From contig NZ_CP090958.1 in assembly GCF_025787225.1 (NCBI RefSeq), positions 2,652,550 to 2,716,549 of the forward strand: a DNA stretch of 64,000 bases, given 5' to 3'. Every line of letters starts with the position of its first letter. The first letter of the stretch is position 1. Under the pieces are notes generated by a model. It saw nothing but the letters and a program-made list of their open reading frames with translations. It was not told where the DNA came from and did not search any database. Positions 54,308 through 62,973 of this stretch are shown one piece after another. The translations under genes were made by a program, and so were the position numbers. This stretch comes from Saxibacter everestensis. GTDB taxonomy: Bacteria > Actinomycetota > Actinomycetes > Actinomycetales > Brevibacteriaceae.

Positions 54308-54799
54308 GTGGAGTTTGACGCCACCATCGAGATCCCCAAGGGTCAGCGCAACAAGTACGAGGTAGATCACAAGACAGGGCGCATTCGCCTTGACCGCTAC
54401 CTCTTCACCTCGATGCAGTATCCGGCGGACTACGGATACATTGAGGACACCCTTGGACTCGACGGCGACCCGTTGGACGTGCTGGTGCTGCTGGACGAGT
54501 CGGTCTTCCCCGGCGTAATTGTCGAGGCGCGGCCGATCGGCATGTTCCAGATGACCGACGAGGCAGGCGGCGATGACAAGGTGCTCGCGGTTCCGGCGGG
54601 CGATCCTCGTTGGGAGCGATTCCAGGACATTTCGGACGTCGACAAGTTCGAACTGGACGCCATCCAGCACTTTTTCGAGCGGTACAAGGACCTGGAACCC
54701 GGCAAGTTCGTCAAGGGGTCGAACTGGGTAGGCCGCGAAGCAGCCGAGGCCGAGGTGCTCGCCTCACAGAAGCGCCACCAGGAGAACCCCGACCACTGA
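54308..54799 (+). CDS. ppa: Inorganic pyrophosphatase Ppa
   Basis: Family I soluble pyrophosphatase, hydrolysing PPi from biosynthetic reactions. It is 163 residues with the metal-binding signature [10 protein letters not shown] near residue 54, the substrate lysines and tyrosines in [16 protein letters not shown] and [11 protein letters not shown], and [19 protein letters not shown] start with GGAG 7 bases upstream. It is divergent from dacB across 146-160 bases and followed by a strong terminator. Confidence 0.97.
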   Translation: MEFDATIEIPKGQRNKYEVDHKTGRIRLDRYLFTSMQYPADYGYIEDTLGLDGDPLDVLVLLDESVFPGVIVEARPIGMFQMTDEAGGDDKVLAVPAGDPRWERFQDISDVDKFELDAIQHFFERYKDLEPGKFVKGSNWVGREAAEAEVLASQKRHQENPDH

Positions 54800-54920
54800 G
54801 GCTGATCGGTTAAAGTCGCGCGACGTCCGGCACTCCTCCACACGAAGGGAGCCGGGCACCGCCCGCGACGTCTGCCTCAATCCGGATTTCAAACAGGTTC
54901 GCCGAAGTCACCGGTAAAGC

Positions 54921-54961
54921 GCGGTGCGTCCCCCGATTCGGGGAACGCACCGCTTCTTTTT
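54921..54961 (+). terminator. Rho-independent terminator after ppa
   Basis: GCGGTGCGT (54921-54929) and CCCC pair with GGGG and ACGCACCGC (54945-54953), giving a stem of about 13 bp with a small loop, followed by TTCTTTTT. It lies about 120 bases after the ppa stop. It may also stop the NlpC/P60 transcript from the other side, where only TTT follows. Confidence 0.9.
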
Positions 54962-55002
54962 GGGGAAGTCTTTTGGGGAAGCCCTTGGTGAAGCGCGGCG
55001 AG

Positions 55003-56403
55003 CTACGGCCTGCCGGCCTGCGACATCACTCCGCTGTACCGCACGCTGACGATCCGCACCGAAGCGCCCGTGTATGGGGCCTCGATCATCTTGCCGCCGC
55101 CGATGTACATCGTCACGTGGTGGATGCCGGATGCCGTTCCGTTGCTCGAGTAGAACAGCAGATCGCCCTTGCGAATATTGCTGATCGAGACGTGATTCAG
55201 TCCGCGGTACTGGGCCCTTGAGTTCCGCGGGATCGACACCCCAGCCGACTCCCAGGAGCGCATGGTCAATCCGGAGCAGTCATACCGCGGCCCGGTGCCG
55301 CCCCAGAGATACGGCGTTCCGAGCTTGCTCTTGGCAAACGAAATCGCCTTCGACGAGGCCGAGCTGCCACCCTCTGACTTCGGCTTACTCTTCGGCTTAC
55401 TCTTCTGCCGGTGCTTCTTTTCCGGTGCCTGTTTCTGGCGCTCCTGCTTCGGGGCACTGTGCTCCTGCTTAGGCCGTTCCTGCTTCGGGGCGCTCTGCTC
55501 CTGCTTCTGCTGCTCCTCCTGCTGGCGATCCTCGCGGGCTCGTCGATCGGCCTCTTCTTTTTCTCGCTGCGCCTTTTCCTCGGCTTCAGCTTCCTGCCGG
55601 GCCCGCTCTTCGGCCTTCGCCTTCGCGGCTTCCTCGGCCTGGCGCTGCTTTTCAGCCTCCACGCCTTCCTGGTGCTCCTTCTCCAGGTCGACGGTGCGCT
55701 CGTTGATTTTCGCCAGCTCGCCAATCAGGCGTTCGCGTGTCGATGCCGTGGTCCTGACCTGCGCATCGGCGGCGGCGCTGGCAGCTGCGGCCGCCCGGGC
55801 CGCGTCCTCCTTGGCCGCGGTGGCTTCCTTCTGCTCTTCCCTGGCCTTGTCTGCCTGCTTCTGAAGCTGCTTCGCGCTATTGCTCGCCGCTTCCGATGCC
55901 GCAACGACCTTGTCCTTCTGCGCGCCGAGACGCTGCAGCGTGCCGTAGCGGTTTAGAGCCTCGGTGGCGCCCTTCCGGTTAAGCAGGCTTTTCAAGCCTG
56001 GACTGGCTCCGCCGTTCCGGTAAGCATCGGCGGCAATCTTGCCGGCGTCCGACTTGGCTGCGTCTGCCTTCTTAGTCGCCTCGGCTAGCGCTTTTTCCGC
56101 TTTGTCGACGGCCTGCTTCTTCTCATCCAGCAGCTGGCTGGCGGTCGCATAGTCCTCTGCGGCAACCTGCTCGGCCACCCGTGCCGCTTCCAGATCCGCG
56201 CTGGCCTGCGCCAGTTGATCCTCGATGTCGGCGATCTGACTGGATTTGTCGCTCGCCTCATTCTTGGACTGATTGACGTCATCCTGCGAGGGGTAATCCG
56301 GCTCGGCATGTGCTGGCAGAACGAGAATCGCGCTGAGCAGCATCGCGAGGAACGCCGTTGGCACCGCGGTTCGCCGCAATGACCCTTGGGGGAAGGCCGG
56401 CAT
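55003..56403 (-). CDS. Secreted NlpC/P60 peptidoglycan hydrolase, RipA-like
   Basis: A 466-residue secreted protein. Residues 1-33 are a signal peptide ending PAHAEPD. Residues about 40-280 are a long Ala/Glu/Lys coiled coil, followed by a Gln/Lys/Pro/Arg-rich linker (to about 345) and a C-terminal NlpC/P60 endopeptidase with the catalytic Cys in RYDCSGLTMRSW and His in SGIHHVTMYIG. This layout matches RipA/RPF-interacting endopeptidases that split daughter-cell peptidoglycan. ATG start with AAGGAG 6 bases upstream. Its upstream region has a promoter, a palindrome and MtrA-like sites. Confidence 0.92.
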   Translation of the reverse strand: MPAFPQGSLRRTAVPTAFLAMLLSAILVLPAHAEPDYPSQDDVNQSKNEASDKSSQIADIEDQLAQASADLEAARVAEQVAAEDYATASQLLDEKKQAVDKAEKALAEATKKADAAKSDAGKIAADAYRNGGASPGLKSLLNRKGATEALNRYGTLQRLGAQKDKVVAASEAASNSAKQLQKQADKAREEQKEATAAKEDAARAAAAASAAADAQVRTTASTRERLIGELAKINERTVDLEKEHQEGVEAEKQRQAEEAAKAKAEERARQEAEAEEKAQREKEEADRRAREDRQQEEQQKQEQSAPKQERPKQEHSAPKQERQKQAPEKKHRQKSKPKSKPKSEGGSSASSKAISFAKSKLGTPYLWGGTGPRYDCSGLTMRSWESAGVSIPRNSRAQYRGLNHVSISNIRKGDLLFYSSNGTASGIHHVTMYIGGGKMIEAPYTGASVRIVSVRYSGVMSQAGRP

Positions 56404-56425
56404 TGGGGACTCCTTGCAGGTTCTA

Positions 56426-56443
56426 AATTACAAGCTTGTAATT
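56426..56443. promoter_or_regulatory. Perfect 18-bp palindrome in the NlpC/P60 leader
   Basis: AATTACAAGCTTGTAATT is its own reverse complement with no spacer. It lies 22 bases before the NlpC/P60 ATG, between the likely transcription start and the ribosome site, and so could be an operator for a small dimeric regulator or an mRNA hairpin. Confidence 0.6.
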
Positions 56444-56489
56444 AATTTCGTACTAGCTGCGGCGTGTCGGCTTGACTTCGCCACGGTCG

Positions 56490-56519
56490 ACCCTACGTGA
56501 ACTTGTGTCGCTTTGGCAA
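56490..56519 (-). promoter_or_regulatory. Candidate promoter of the NlpC/P60 gene
   Basis: Minus strand: -35 TTGCCA (56519-56514), 18-base spacer, -10 TAGGGT (56495-56490). The transcript would start near 56483, leaving a leader of about 80 bases. Confidence 0.5.
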
Positions 56520-56570
56520 CAATTCTGTCCATTGGAACCAGAGAGCACATCAGAAACATTGACCTCATTA

Positions 56571-56597
56571 GTCACATTCGTTACAGCGGTTACAGCC
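56571..56597. promoter_or_regulatory. Tandem MtrA-like 9-mers
   Basis: Three consecutive 9-mers, GTCACATTC, GTTACAGCG and GTTACAGCC, resemble the direct 9-base motif GTCACAgcg reported for the mycobacterial response regulator MtrA. They lie about 50 bases upstream of the NlpC/P60 -35 box. MtrA controls cell-wall hydrolases in actinobacteria, which fits the downstream gene; binding is inferred. Confidence 0.6.
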
Positions 56598-56717
56598 GAT
56601 CTTTCGACCGAGTGGGAACGATCAAGGGGCCAGCGGCCTCAGGCCGACAGCGGGCCGCGAGGCAATGTAGGTAGCCCTAACAAGCGCTCGGGGTGCGACG
56701 TATGTCACTCTCTTGGT

Positions 56718-57356
56718 ATGCGCCTTGACCATGTGTCCTATGCCAGCGAGTCGGATGGCTACGTCGCCACGGCTCAGCGTCTCAGCGAGGCCCTTTCGGT
56801 GGAGCCACTTGACGGAGGTGTGCACCCGAGGTTCGGAACCCGAAACCTGATCCTTCCGCTGAGCGGCGGCAACTACGTCGAGGTAGTCGAAGCACTTGAG
56901 CATCCTGCGGCGCAGAAGACGCCGTTCGGCCAGGCGGTACGCACCCGTTCGGAAGCAGGCGGTGGCTGGATGGGCTGGGTGGTGTCTGTCAACGACCTAA
57001 GCGCCGTCGAAGAGCGCCTCGGCCGCGCTGCCGTCCCGGGCAATCGGACCCCGCCCGGCTGCGAGGAACTGAAGTGGAAGCAGATCGGCGTCAAGGGTCT
57101 GCTGGCCGATCCTCAACTGCCGTTCTTCATCTCCTGGATCTCCGCAGACGACAAGCATCCGAGCGCATCTGCCACCACGGACGTCCGTATCGCCGGTCTG
57201 CAGATCGCGGGCGACCCGCTCCGCGTCACCGACTGGCTCGGCGAGCCAGTGGACAAGCCGCTGGAAGAGATCAACGTCGATTGGTCAGCCCCACGCGGAA
57301 CGCCCGGCCTGATGTCGGTGACGTTCGCGACTCCGGCCGGAAACGTCACCATCTAA
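56718..57356 (+). CDS. VOC/glyoxalase-like domain protein
   Basis: A 212-residue protein matching the glyoxalase-like domain group (Glyoxalase_3): it opens MRLDHVSYASESDGYVATAQRLSEAL, has GTRNLILPLSGGNYVEVVEALEHPA with a metal-ligand-like Glu, and a second half TDVRIAGLQIAGDP. The reaction is unknown. The frame extends upstream to 56472, but ATG 56718 starts the fold. No ribosome site is obvious. Confidence 0.8.
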   Translation: MRLDHVSYASESDGYVATAQRLSEALSVEPLDGGVHPRFGTRNLILPLSGGNYVEVVEALEHPAAQKTPFGQAVRTRSEAGGGWMGWVVSVNDLSAVEERLGRAAVPGNRTPPGCEELKWKQIGVKGLLADPQLPFFISWISADDKHPSASATTDVRIAGLQIAGDPLRVTDWLGEPVDKPLEEINVDWSAPRGTPGLMSVTFATPAGNVTI

Positions 57357-57390
57357 GCCAGCGACATGCGCGGCTGACTGGTTGGCAGGG

Positions 57391-57409
57391 CTTCGGCGTC
57401 CGGCGGCCT
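57391..57409. repeat. 19-bp direct repeat, left copy
   Basis: CTTCGGCGTCCGGCGGCCT, identical to 58026-58044. The two copies flank the GNAT gene at 57437-57970. Confidence 0.75.
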
Positions 57410-57436
57410 GCGGCTTCGGTTTGCGGTGGCCGGATG

Positions 57437-57970
57437 CTACTTCGGCTCTATGCTGAACAGCTCACACTCACAGTTGTAGTAGTCGCGAGTCCGTCCGGCA
57501 TAGCTCATCCCGATCCGCCCAGCAACGGCCTGTGACGCGAAGTTGTCCTTGTTCGTCACCGCTAGTACTCGACCAAGTCCCATTGAGAAGGCATGAGCGA
57601 GAACGCCCTGTGCGGCTTCGCTGGCGTAACCGTGACCCCAGGCGTCCGGATGCAGATGCCAGCCAATCTCGATGTCGTCGGAGGGAGCTAAAGGAGTTTC
57701 CGACCCCGATGCTGGCAAGGGCTTGAGGAGCAACGTCCCGAATAGCGTTCCATCAGTCTTATCGGCGATGGCCCAGATGCCGAGCACGGGGTGCTCGAAC
57801 GCCGCATATCGGTCGGCCAGCACGCGGGCCTCGGAGGCATCCGCCATCACGCGAGGCGCCCGGCCAATGAAGCGCTGCACGTCCCAACGGGAATACATGT
57901 CGAAGATGAATTCCGCATCCTCCGTCGTGAAGCTGCGGAGCACAAGGCGATTAGTCTTCAGTTCCTTCAC
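57437..57970 (-). CDS. GNAT family N-acetyltransferase (RimJ/RimL-like)
   Basis: A 177-residue acetyltransferase of the RimJ/RimL group: LKTNRLVLRSFTTEDAEFIF at the start, EIGWHLHPDAWGHGYASEAAQGVL with the acetyl-CoA loop, and VLAVTNKDNFASQAVAGRIGMSYAG at the end. The substrate is unknown. GTG 57970 (MKELKTNRL) is preferred, with CGGTGG just upstream; the frame opens at ATG 57991. It is flanked by a 19-bp direct repeat. Confidence 0.85.
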   Translation of the reverse strand: MKELKTNRLVLRSFTTEDAEFIFDMYSRWDVQRFIGRAPRVMADASEARVLADRYAAFEHPVLGIWAIADKTDGTLFGTLLLKPLPASGSETPLAPSDDIEIGWHLHPDAWGHGYASEAAQGVLAHAFSMGLGRVLAVTNKDNFASQAVAGRIGMSYAGRTRDYYNCECELFSIEPK

Positions 57971-58025
57971 CGAACCACCGTACAGCGGCATTCGCTCAGT
58001 GCACTGGCCCCTCCAACGTCCGGCA

Positions 58026-58044
58026 CTTCGGCGTCCGGCGGCCT
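58026..58044. repeat. 19-bp direct repeat, right copy
   Basis: Identical to 57391-57409. It lies between the GNAT gene and the CPBP gene in a non-coding gap of about 260 bases. Confidence 0.75.
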
Positions 58045-58084
58045 CAGGTACCGGGGTCTAACTCGGATGGCGGGGCCGACATTT

Positions 58085-58163
58085 GCAGGGGCTAACTCGG
58101 CAGTGACCCGCAAAATCTCACCAGGCGAGCCAATCCAGGCCCGCTAACCGGCTTAGCCCCTGC
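58085..58163. repeat. Inverted repeat with 11-bp arms
   Basis: GCAGGGGCTAA (58085-58095) and TTAGCCCCTGC (58153-58163) are exact complements around 57 bases. The gap (57971-58249) shows no supported gene. It could fold as a large hairpin behind the CPBP gene. Confidence 0.55.
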
Positions 58164-58249
58164 ATTTGTCCCCGGGCCGGCGGGGACCCCGGAGACGAAA
58201 GGGCTGGCCCGGTCAGGGCGAGGTGCGAGCCCCGCCAGCGTCCCAGAAC

Positions 58250-59149
58250 TCAGCGGGCGAAGAGGCCGGGCAGGATTGTCAGGACCGCCGGGGCAAGAAA
58301 GCCGACGATATCGATCAGGCTATGTGCGATCACCAAGGGCATTACCCGGCGGTACTTCAGGTAGAACAACGAGAACAGGATGCCCAGCAGTACGTTGCCG
58401 ATGAACGGCCCTATCCCCTGGTACAGGTGATAGGAACCGCGCAGCAGAGCCGTGCTGAGCACAACCGTCACCATCGGCCAGCCAAAACGGGGAAGTCGGT
58501 CCATGAGATAGCCGACCATAAGGATTTCCTCAAGCAGGCCGTTCTTGATCGCGGCAAGAATGAGAACTGGCACCGTCCACCAGTAGGTGTTGAGCGCGTT
58601 CGGCACCACCTTGGCGGTGAGACCGAGCGCACTGCCCGCAGCGTACATGCCCAGGGTAGGCAGGCCGATCAGGGCCAGCAGTCCGATGCCGACTCCGAGA
58701 TCGCGCCAGGGACGGGACAGGTCGAGACCCATCCGACGCAATGCTCCCCGGCCGGACGCACTGAGGAAGTACAGGGCCAACAACACCGGCACCAGCGCGA
58801 AGCCGATACCCAATAGCTGGTAGGTCAGGTCGAAGTACTGCCGCTCCGACTGCGAGACGTTGATCCGCGCTTCCTGCTCCGCTAGCGGACCGGTGGTGAG
58901 CTTGTTGAGCAAGGAAACCACCGCGTACACGGCTGACTGCCCGAGGGACACCCCCAGCACCAGCAGGACTTCCCACTGGTACCGGCGGCGACCCTTCGGA
59001 ACTAGGCGGCCCTCCGGAGTTAGGGAGTCGTCCGGTTCCGCGGGTCCCGCCGCACCGGACGGGCTGCCGGGTCCCGCCGCACCGGACGGAAGGCGCGAAC
59101 CAGCGGCATCGGGATCAGGCGTCGCCCGAGTGCCTTCCGAGTCCTGCAC
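58250..59149 (-). CDS. CPBP family intramembrane glutamic endopeptidase-like protein
   Basis: A 299-residue membrane protein with about seven helices after a disordered N-terminus (about 60 residues, containing a short duplicated PSGAAGP unit). CPBP motif 1 is LLEEILMVGYLMDRL, where the usual Arg of EExxxR is Val; motif 2 has LRGSYHLYQG, motif 3 GNVLLGILF and motif 4 HSLIDIVGF. The Val form is common in actinobacterial members. GTG 59149 has GGGGGA 5 bases upstream and overlaps the RND gene end by 35 bases. Confidence 0.83.
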   Translation of the reverse strand: MQDSEGTRATPDPDAAGSRLPSGAAGPGSPSGAAGPAEPDDSLTPEGRLVPKGRRRYQWEVLLVLGVSLGQSAVYAVVSLLNKLTTGPLAEQEARINVSQSERQYFDLTYQLLGIGFALVPVLLALYFLSASGRGALRRMGLDLSRPWRDLGVGIGLLALIGLPTLGMYAAGSALGLTAKVVPNALNTYWWTVPVLILAAIKNGLLEEILMVGYLMDRLPRFGWPMVTVVLSTALLRGSYHLYQGIGPFIGNVLLGILFSLFYLKYRRVMPLVIAHSLIDIVGFLAPAVLTILPGLFAR

Positions 59150-62100
59150 CGCTGTCCCCCGCCGTCGCGTTTGTGCTGTCTGCGCCGAATCTAGCAGCAT
59201 CCTCGTCGGACGGGTCGTGCCGCTCCTCAACCTGCTGTTCGGCCTGCTCCGCCTTTCGCGCGGCCCGGCGTTCCCGCCTGCGTTCCAGCAGGGTGTAGAG
59301 CACCGGAACCAGGATGAGAGTCAGTACCGTCGACGAGATCAGGCCGCCGATGACCACGATGGCGAGCGGCTTCGAGATGAAGACGCCACCACCGGTGAGG
59401 CCTAGCGACATCGGAATCAGGGCACAGATGGTTGCGAGCGCTGTCATCACGATCGGTCGCAGGCGGAGCCGCGCGCCGTGCAGCACCGCGTCATCGACGC
59501 TGGTGCCCCTTTCGCGATACTGGTTGATCAGGTCGATCAGCACGATCGCGTTCGTCACGACGATGCCGATCAGCATCAACAGTCCGATCATCGCGGGGAT
59601 GCCGAGCGGCGTTCCGGTCGCCAGCAGCAGGCCGAGGGCTCCTGTCGCCGCGAATGGAATCGAGACCAACAGGATAAGTGGCTGCAACAGGCTGCGGAAC
59701 GTCGCCACCATGACCATGTAGACGATTGCGATAGCCACGAGCATCGCCAGGCCTAGCTGGACGAACGCCTCGTTCTGTTCCTCCGATACGCCACCGATCT
59801 TGGCGCTTACACCATCCGGGAGGTCGACGGAGTCGATTCCCTTCATGATGGCGGCATTGACGGCGGAGAGGTCGTCACCGTTTGGCGTGGCTGTCACCGT
59901 CACGGACCTGACGCCATCGATGCGGGTGATGGTGGCAGGCGCCTTTGTCTCTTCGACAGTAGCCACGTCCTTCACCCGCTTCGGGTCAGCCTCGGCCTTG
60001 GCAGCGTCTTTCTGCTCGTCGGCGAGTTGCTCGCTCTCCTCCTGTTGGCGGCGCTGGTCCTGCTGGGCCTCCTCCGCGGCGGCAAGTTGCTCGTCAGCCT
60101 GGGCGATCTGCTCACGAGTCTGCGAGATCGCCTTCCTCAGTTCGGCAATCTGCTGCGCTTGTGCTTGCTGAGACTGGCCTTCGGGCGATTGCTGCGGCTG
60201 GCCCGGCTGACCGGCACCATTCTGCAAAGCCTGTAGCTGGCTCAGCAGCTCATCGAGCTGCTCCTGCGCCTCCGACCTGCCCTTACGGATCTCGTCGGCC
60301 TGTTCCTCGGCCTGCTCATCCGCCTTGGCCTGCTGACGCTCGGCGATAGCCTCCTGCTTCTTTTCAACCTCGTCGGCCGCGTCCTTTTGTGCCTGGGCAG
60401 ACTGCACCTGGGTAACCGGCAGCTCAAGGTTCTCGATGTCCTTCATCGATTTCGGCGCTTCCGCCGTCTTGAGGATCAGGTCCTGTTCCTTGTCGTCGAT
60501 TGTGATCGTGCCGATGTTCGAACCGCGTAACGCCTCTGACACCGCCTGCCCGACCTGCGCCTCGCTGAAGCCGTACTTGGCGGCCTCGTCCTTATCGACG
60601 GAAACCTTCAACAAGGACTGACGTTCGGCAAGATCGCTGGTGACGTTACTCAGGCCGTCGATGTCGCCAAGCATCTTCGCCACGGCATCAGATCCTTCGC
60701 GCAGGGAATCGTCATCCTGGCCTTCGACCGCTATCGACACATCGCTGCTACCCGCGCCCGCTCCCCCGGCGGTGGCGACCTCGATCTCGCCGGCACCTTC
60801 CAGTTGACCGACCTGGTCACGGAGCCGCGTGGCGGCCGCCTCGCCGTCGGCATCCGGCTTCAGCGTCACGGAGACGGACGCCTCGTTGGAGCCGCCGCCA
60901 CCGCCCATAAATGCCTCTTCGGCGCTGCCACCACCGACAGTTGTGAGGTACGAATCGACATCGTCTTCCTCGGCGAGAATCGACTCGACCTGCTTCGCGG
61001 CCTTGTCGGTTTCCTCCAGGCTGGTGCCCTTCGGCATCTCCTGGGTGATCTGCAGGGTATTCTGCCCAGCTTCGCCGATGAAGTCAGTCTTCAGCTGGCC
61101 GGAGAGACCAACCGTCATTACAAACAACACCACCGCGATCAGCAGTGTCACGATCGGGCGTCGCAGTGCGGCCCGCAGAACGGGTAGATAGCCGCGTTGC
61201 AGCGCGTCCTGCGGCGAGGAATGTTCGGCATGCTCGACGCCCAAGGCAGCCCGGGATGATGGCGCGAGCGGATCCTTGCCTTTCTGCTCGCGCTTGGCAT
61301 TGACCTTGGCCAGCTTCGCCTCGGCACGGGCATTGACTCGTTCCAACCGCGCGGACTCGCGTGCCGCGAATGCTTCGTCGTTCCTTCGCTTACGTTCCGC
61401 ACGCGCCGGAGTCATCGGCTTCGACGGCCGTCCCATGAACCACGATGCCAGCACGGGCACGACCGTGAGCGATACCAGGAGCGAGGCGAGCAGCGCGATC
61501 GTAACCGTCACCGCGAACGGCCGGAACAACTCGCCGGTCTGCCCCGAGACGAAGGCGATCGGCAGGAACACCGCAACGGTTGTGATGGTGGATGCTGTCA
61601 CCGCACCCGAGACCTCGCGGACCGCGGAGATGATCGATGCCGCTCCCTTCTCACCCAGGCCCTGGTGCCGCTTGATGTTCTCAATCACGACGATCGAATC
61701 GTCGACGACCCGGCCGACCGCGACTGTGAGCGCGCCGAGCGTGAGGATGTTGAGGGTGTAGCCGCCGGTCCACAACCCGATCATCGCGATGAGCAGCGAC
61801 AGCGGGATGGAGATGGCGGTAATGATTGTCGACCGGAGCGACATCAGGAACAACAGAATGACCAGAACGGCGAACAGCAGACCAAGACCGCCCTCTACCG
61901 AGAGGTCGTGGATCGATTGTTCGATGAAGGGGGCCTGGTCGAAGACAGTGGTGATTTCGACGCCCGAGCCTACTTCATCCTTGAGATCCGGCAGCAGCTC
62001 CCGCACGGACTTCGCGACGTCGACTGTGTTGCCGTCCTGCTCTTTCACCACTGAAAGGCTCAGCGAGGGCTCGCCATTGGCTCGGGACAGCGAGGACTCA

Positions 62101-62894
62101 TCCACGGGTTCGTCGCTGACGTCGGCGATATCGCTCAGCTTGACCGGATCATCTTCGGCTGGGATCGACACCGCTTCGAGGTCTTTCACCGAATTCATCG
62201 TGTTGCCAACCTCGACGCTGAGGTCTTTCGCGTCTGCGGTGATCGAACCGGCGGGAACAACGACTCCGTTTGCCTTCAGCACTTCGCTGATGCTGGCCGG
62301 ATCGACGTTCTTCTTGTCGACGTCATCGGCACGCAGCCGGATGGTCACCTGCCTGACCTGTTCGCCGGACAGCGAGGCATCCCGAACGCCGTCGAGCGCG
62401 CGAAGCTTGGGCAGCGCGATCGTCGTCATCTTGCGTGCAAGTTCTGCCTGGTCGCCCTCGGAGGATACGGCCAGCTGAAGCACCGGGATGTCGTCGATAC
62501 TTCCGACCACTACCTCCGGGTCGACGTCCTGCGGCATATCGGTCTGGACCGAGGAGACGGCACGGCGAAGGTCGCTTTCGATCTTGTCACTGTCTTCGCC
62601 GAAGTCCCATTGCACCGAGATCTGCGAAACCCCGCTGCTCGAGGTCGACTGGACCTTGGTTATCCCGTTGACGCCCTTGATCGCGTCCTCCAGCGGAACG
62701 GTTACGTCATTCTGGATGGATGAGGGCGCGGCCCCCGGGTACGAACTGACAACGGACGCGCCGGGGAACTGCAGCGAGGGGAACAGCTCCTGCTTCAGCG
62801 AGGTCGTTGCAAAGAGGCCGAATCCGACAATGACGAGGGTGACGAGGCCGACGAGCGCCCGGTTGGCCAGGCTGAGGCGGGTCAAAAAACTCAC
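59115..62894 (-). CDS. RND superfamily efflux transporter, HAE1/SwrC type, with coiled-coil insertion
   Basis: A 1259-residue proton-driven transporter like AcrB or Bacillus SwrC. It has TM1 at about residues 12-30, porter domains, TM2-6 with the RND motif GRVVDDSIVVIENIKRH carrying the proton-relay acidic pair, a basic cytoplasmic loop (ARAERKRRNDEAFAARESA), then a second half with TM8-12. Between VTQVQSAQAQ and KRVKDVATV (about 60410-59985) lies an extra Gln/Ala/Glu-rich coiled coil of about 140 residues. GTG 62894 has AAAAGG 7 bases upstream. No membrane-fusion partner is nearby. Substrate unknown. Confidence 0.9.
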   Translation of the reverse strand: MSFLTRLSLANRALVGLVTLVIVGFGLFATTSLKQELFPSLQFPGASVVSSYPGAAPSSIQNDVTVPLEDAIKGVNGITKVQSTSSSGVSQISVQWDFGEDSDKIESDLRRAVSSVQTDMPQDVDPEVVVGSIDDIPVLQLAVSSEGDQAELARKMTTIALPKLRALDGVRDASLSGEQVRQVTIRLRADDVDKKNVDPASISEVLKANGVVVPAGSITADAKDLSVEVGNTMNSVKDLEAVSIPAEDDPVKLSDIADVSDEPVDESSLSRANGEPSLSLSVVKEQDGNTVDVAKSVRELLPDLKDEVGSGVEITTVFDQAPFIEQSIHDLSVEGGLGLLFAVLVILLFLMSLRSTIITAISIPLSLLIAMIGLWTGGYTLNILTLGALTVAVGRVVDDSIVVIENIKRHQGLGEKGAASIISAVREVSGAVTASTITTVAVFLPIAFVSGQTGELFRPFAVTVTIALLASLLVSLTVVPVLASWFMGRPSKPMTPARAERKRRNDEAFAARESARLERVNARAEAKLAKVNAKREQKGKDPLAPSSRAALGVEHAEHSSPQDALQRGYLPVLRAALRRPIVTLLIAVVLFVMTVGLSGQLKTDFIGEAGQNTLQITQEMPKGTSLEETDKAAKQVESILAEEDDVDSYLTTVGGGSAEEAFMGGGGGSNEASVSVTLKPDADGEAAATRLRDQVGQLEGAGEIEVATAGGAGAGSSDVSIAVEGQDDDSLREGSDAVAKMLGDIDGLSNVTSDLAERQSLLKVSVDKDEAAKYGFSEAQVGQAVSEALRGSNIGTITIDDKEQDLILKTAEAPKSMKDIENLELPVTQVQSAQAQKDAADEVEKKQEAIAERQQAKADEQAEEQADEIRKGRSEAQEQLDELLSQLQALQNGAGQPGQPQQSPEGQSQQAQAQQIAELRKAISQTREQIAQADEQLAAAEEAQQDQRRQQEESEQLADEQKDAAKAEADPKRVKDVATVEETKAPATITRIDGVRSVTVTATPNGDDLSAVNAAIMKGIDSVDLPDGVSAKIGGVSEEQNEAFVQLGLAMLVAIAIVYMVMVATFRSLLQPLILLVSIPFAATGALGLLLATGTPLGIPAMIGLLMLIGIVVTNAIVLIDLINQYRERGTSVDDAVLHGARLRLRPIVMTALATICALIPMSLGLTGGGVFISKPLAIVVIGGLISSTVLTLILVPVLYTLLERRRERRAARKAEQAEQQVEERHDPSDEDAARFGADSTNATAGDSGAGLGRHSGDA

Positions 62895-62973
62895 AGATGT
62901 ACCTTTTCGGTGTTGGGAACCCTCCAAGTATCGCGTGTCCGCCTAGCTGCTGAGGTCCCCCAAAAGGATGAAC

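Larger units (their letters stand above)
56404..56717. other. 314-bp divergent regulatory gap between the NlpC/P60 and VOC genes
   Basis: It holds, from left to right, an 18-bp palindrome in the NlpC/P60 leader (56426-56443), its likely promoter (56490-56519), and three tandem 9-mers resembling MtrA boxes (56571-56597). Nothing clear is seen for the VOC gene promoter. An in-frame extension of the VOC gene runs across the gap but has no homology-like character. Confidence 0.6.

Noticed and set aside
56404-56717. c-di-AMP (ydaO-type) riboswitch in front of the NlpC/P60 gene
   Set aside because: Such riboswitches precede similar genes in other actinobacteria, so I looked for the conserved G-rich core and stems on the minus strand and did not find them.
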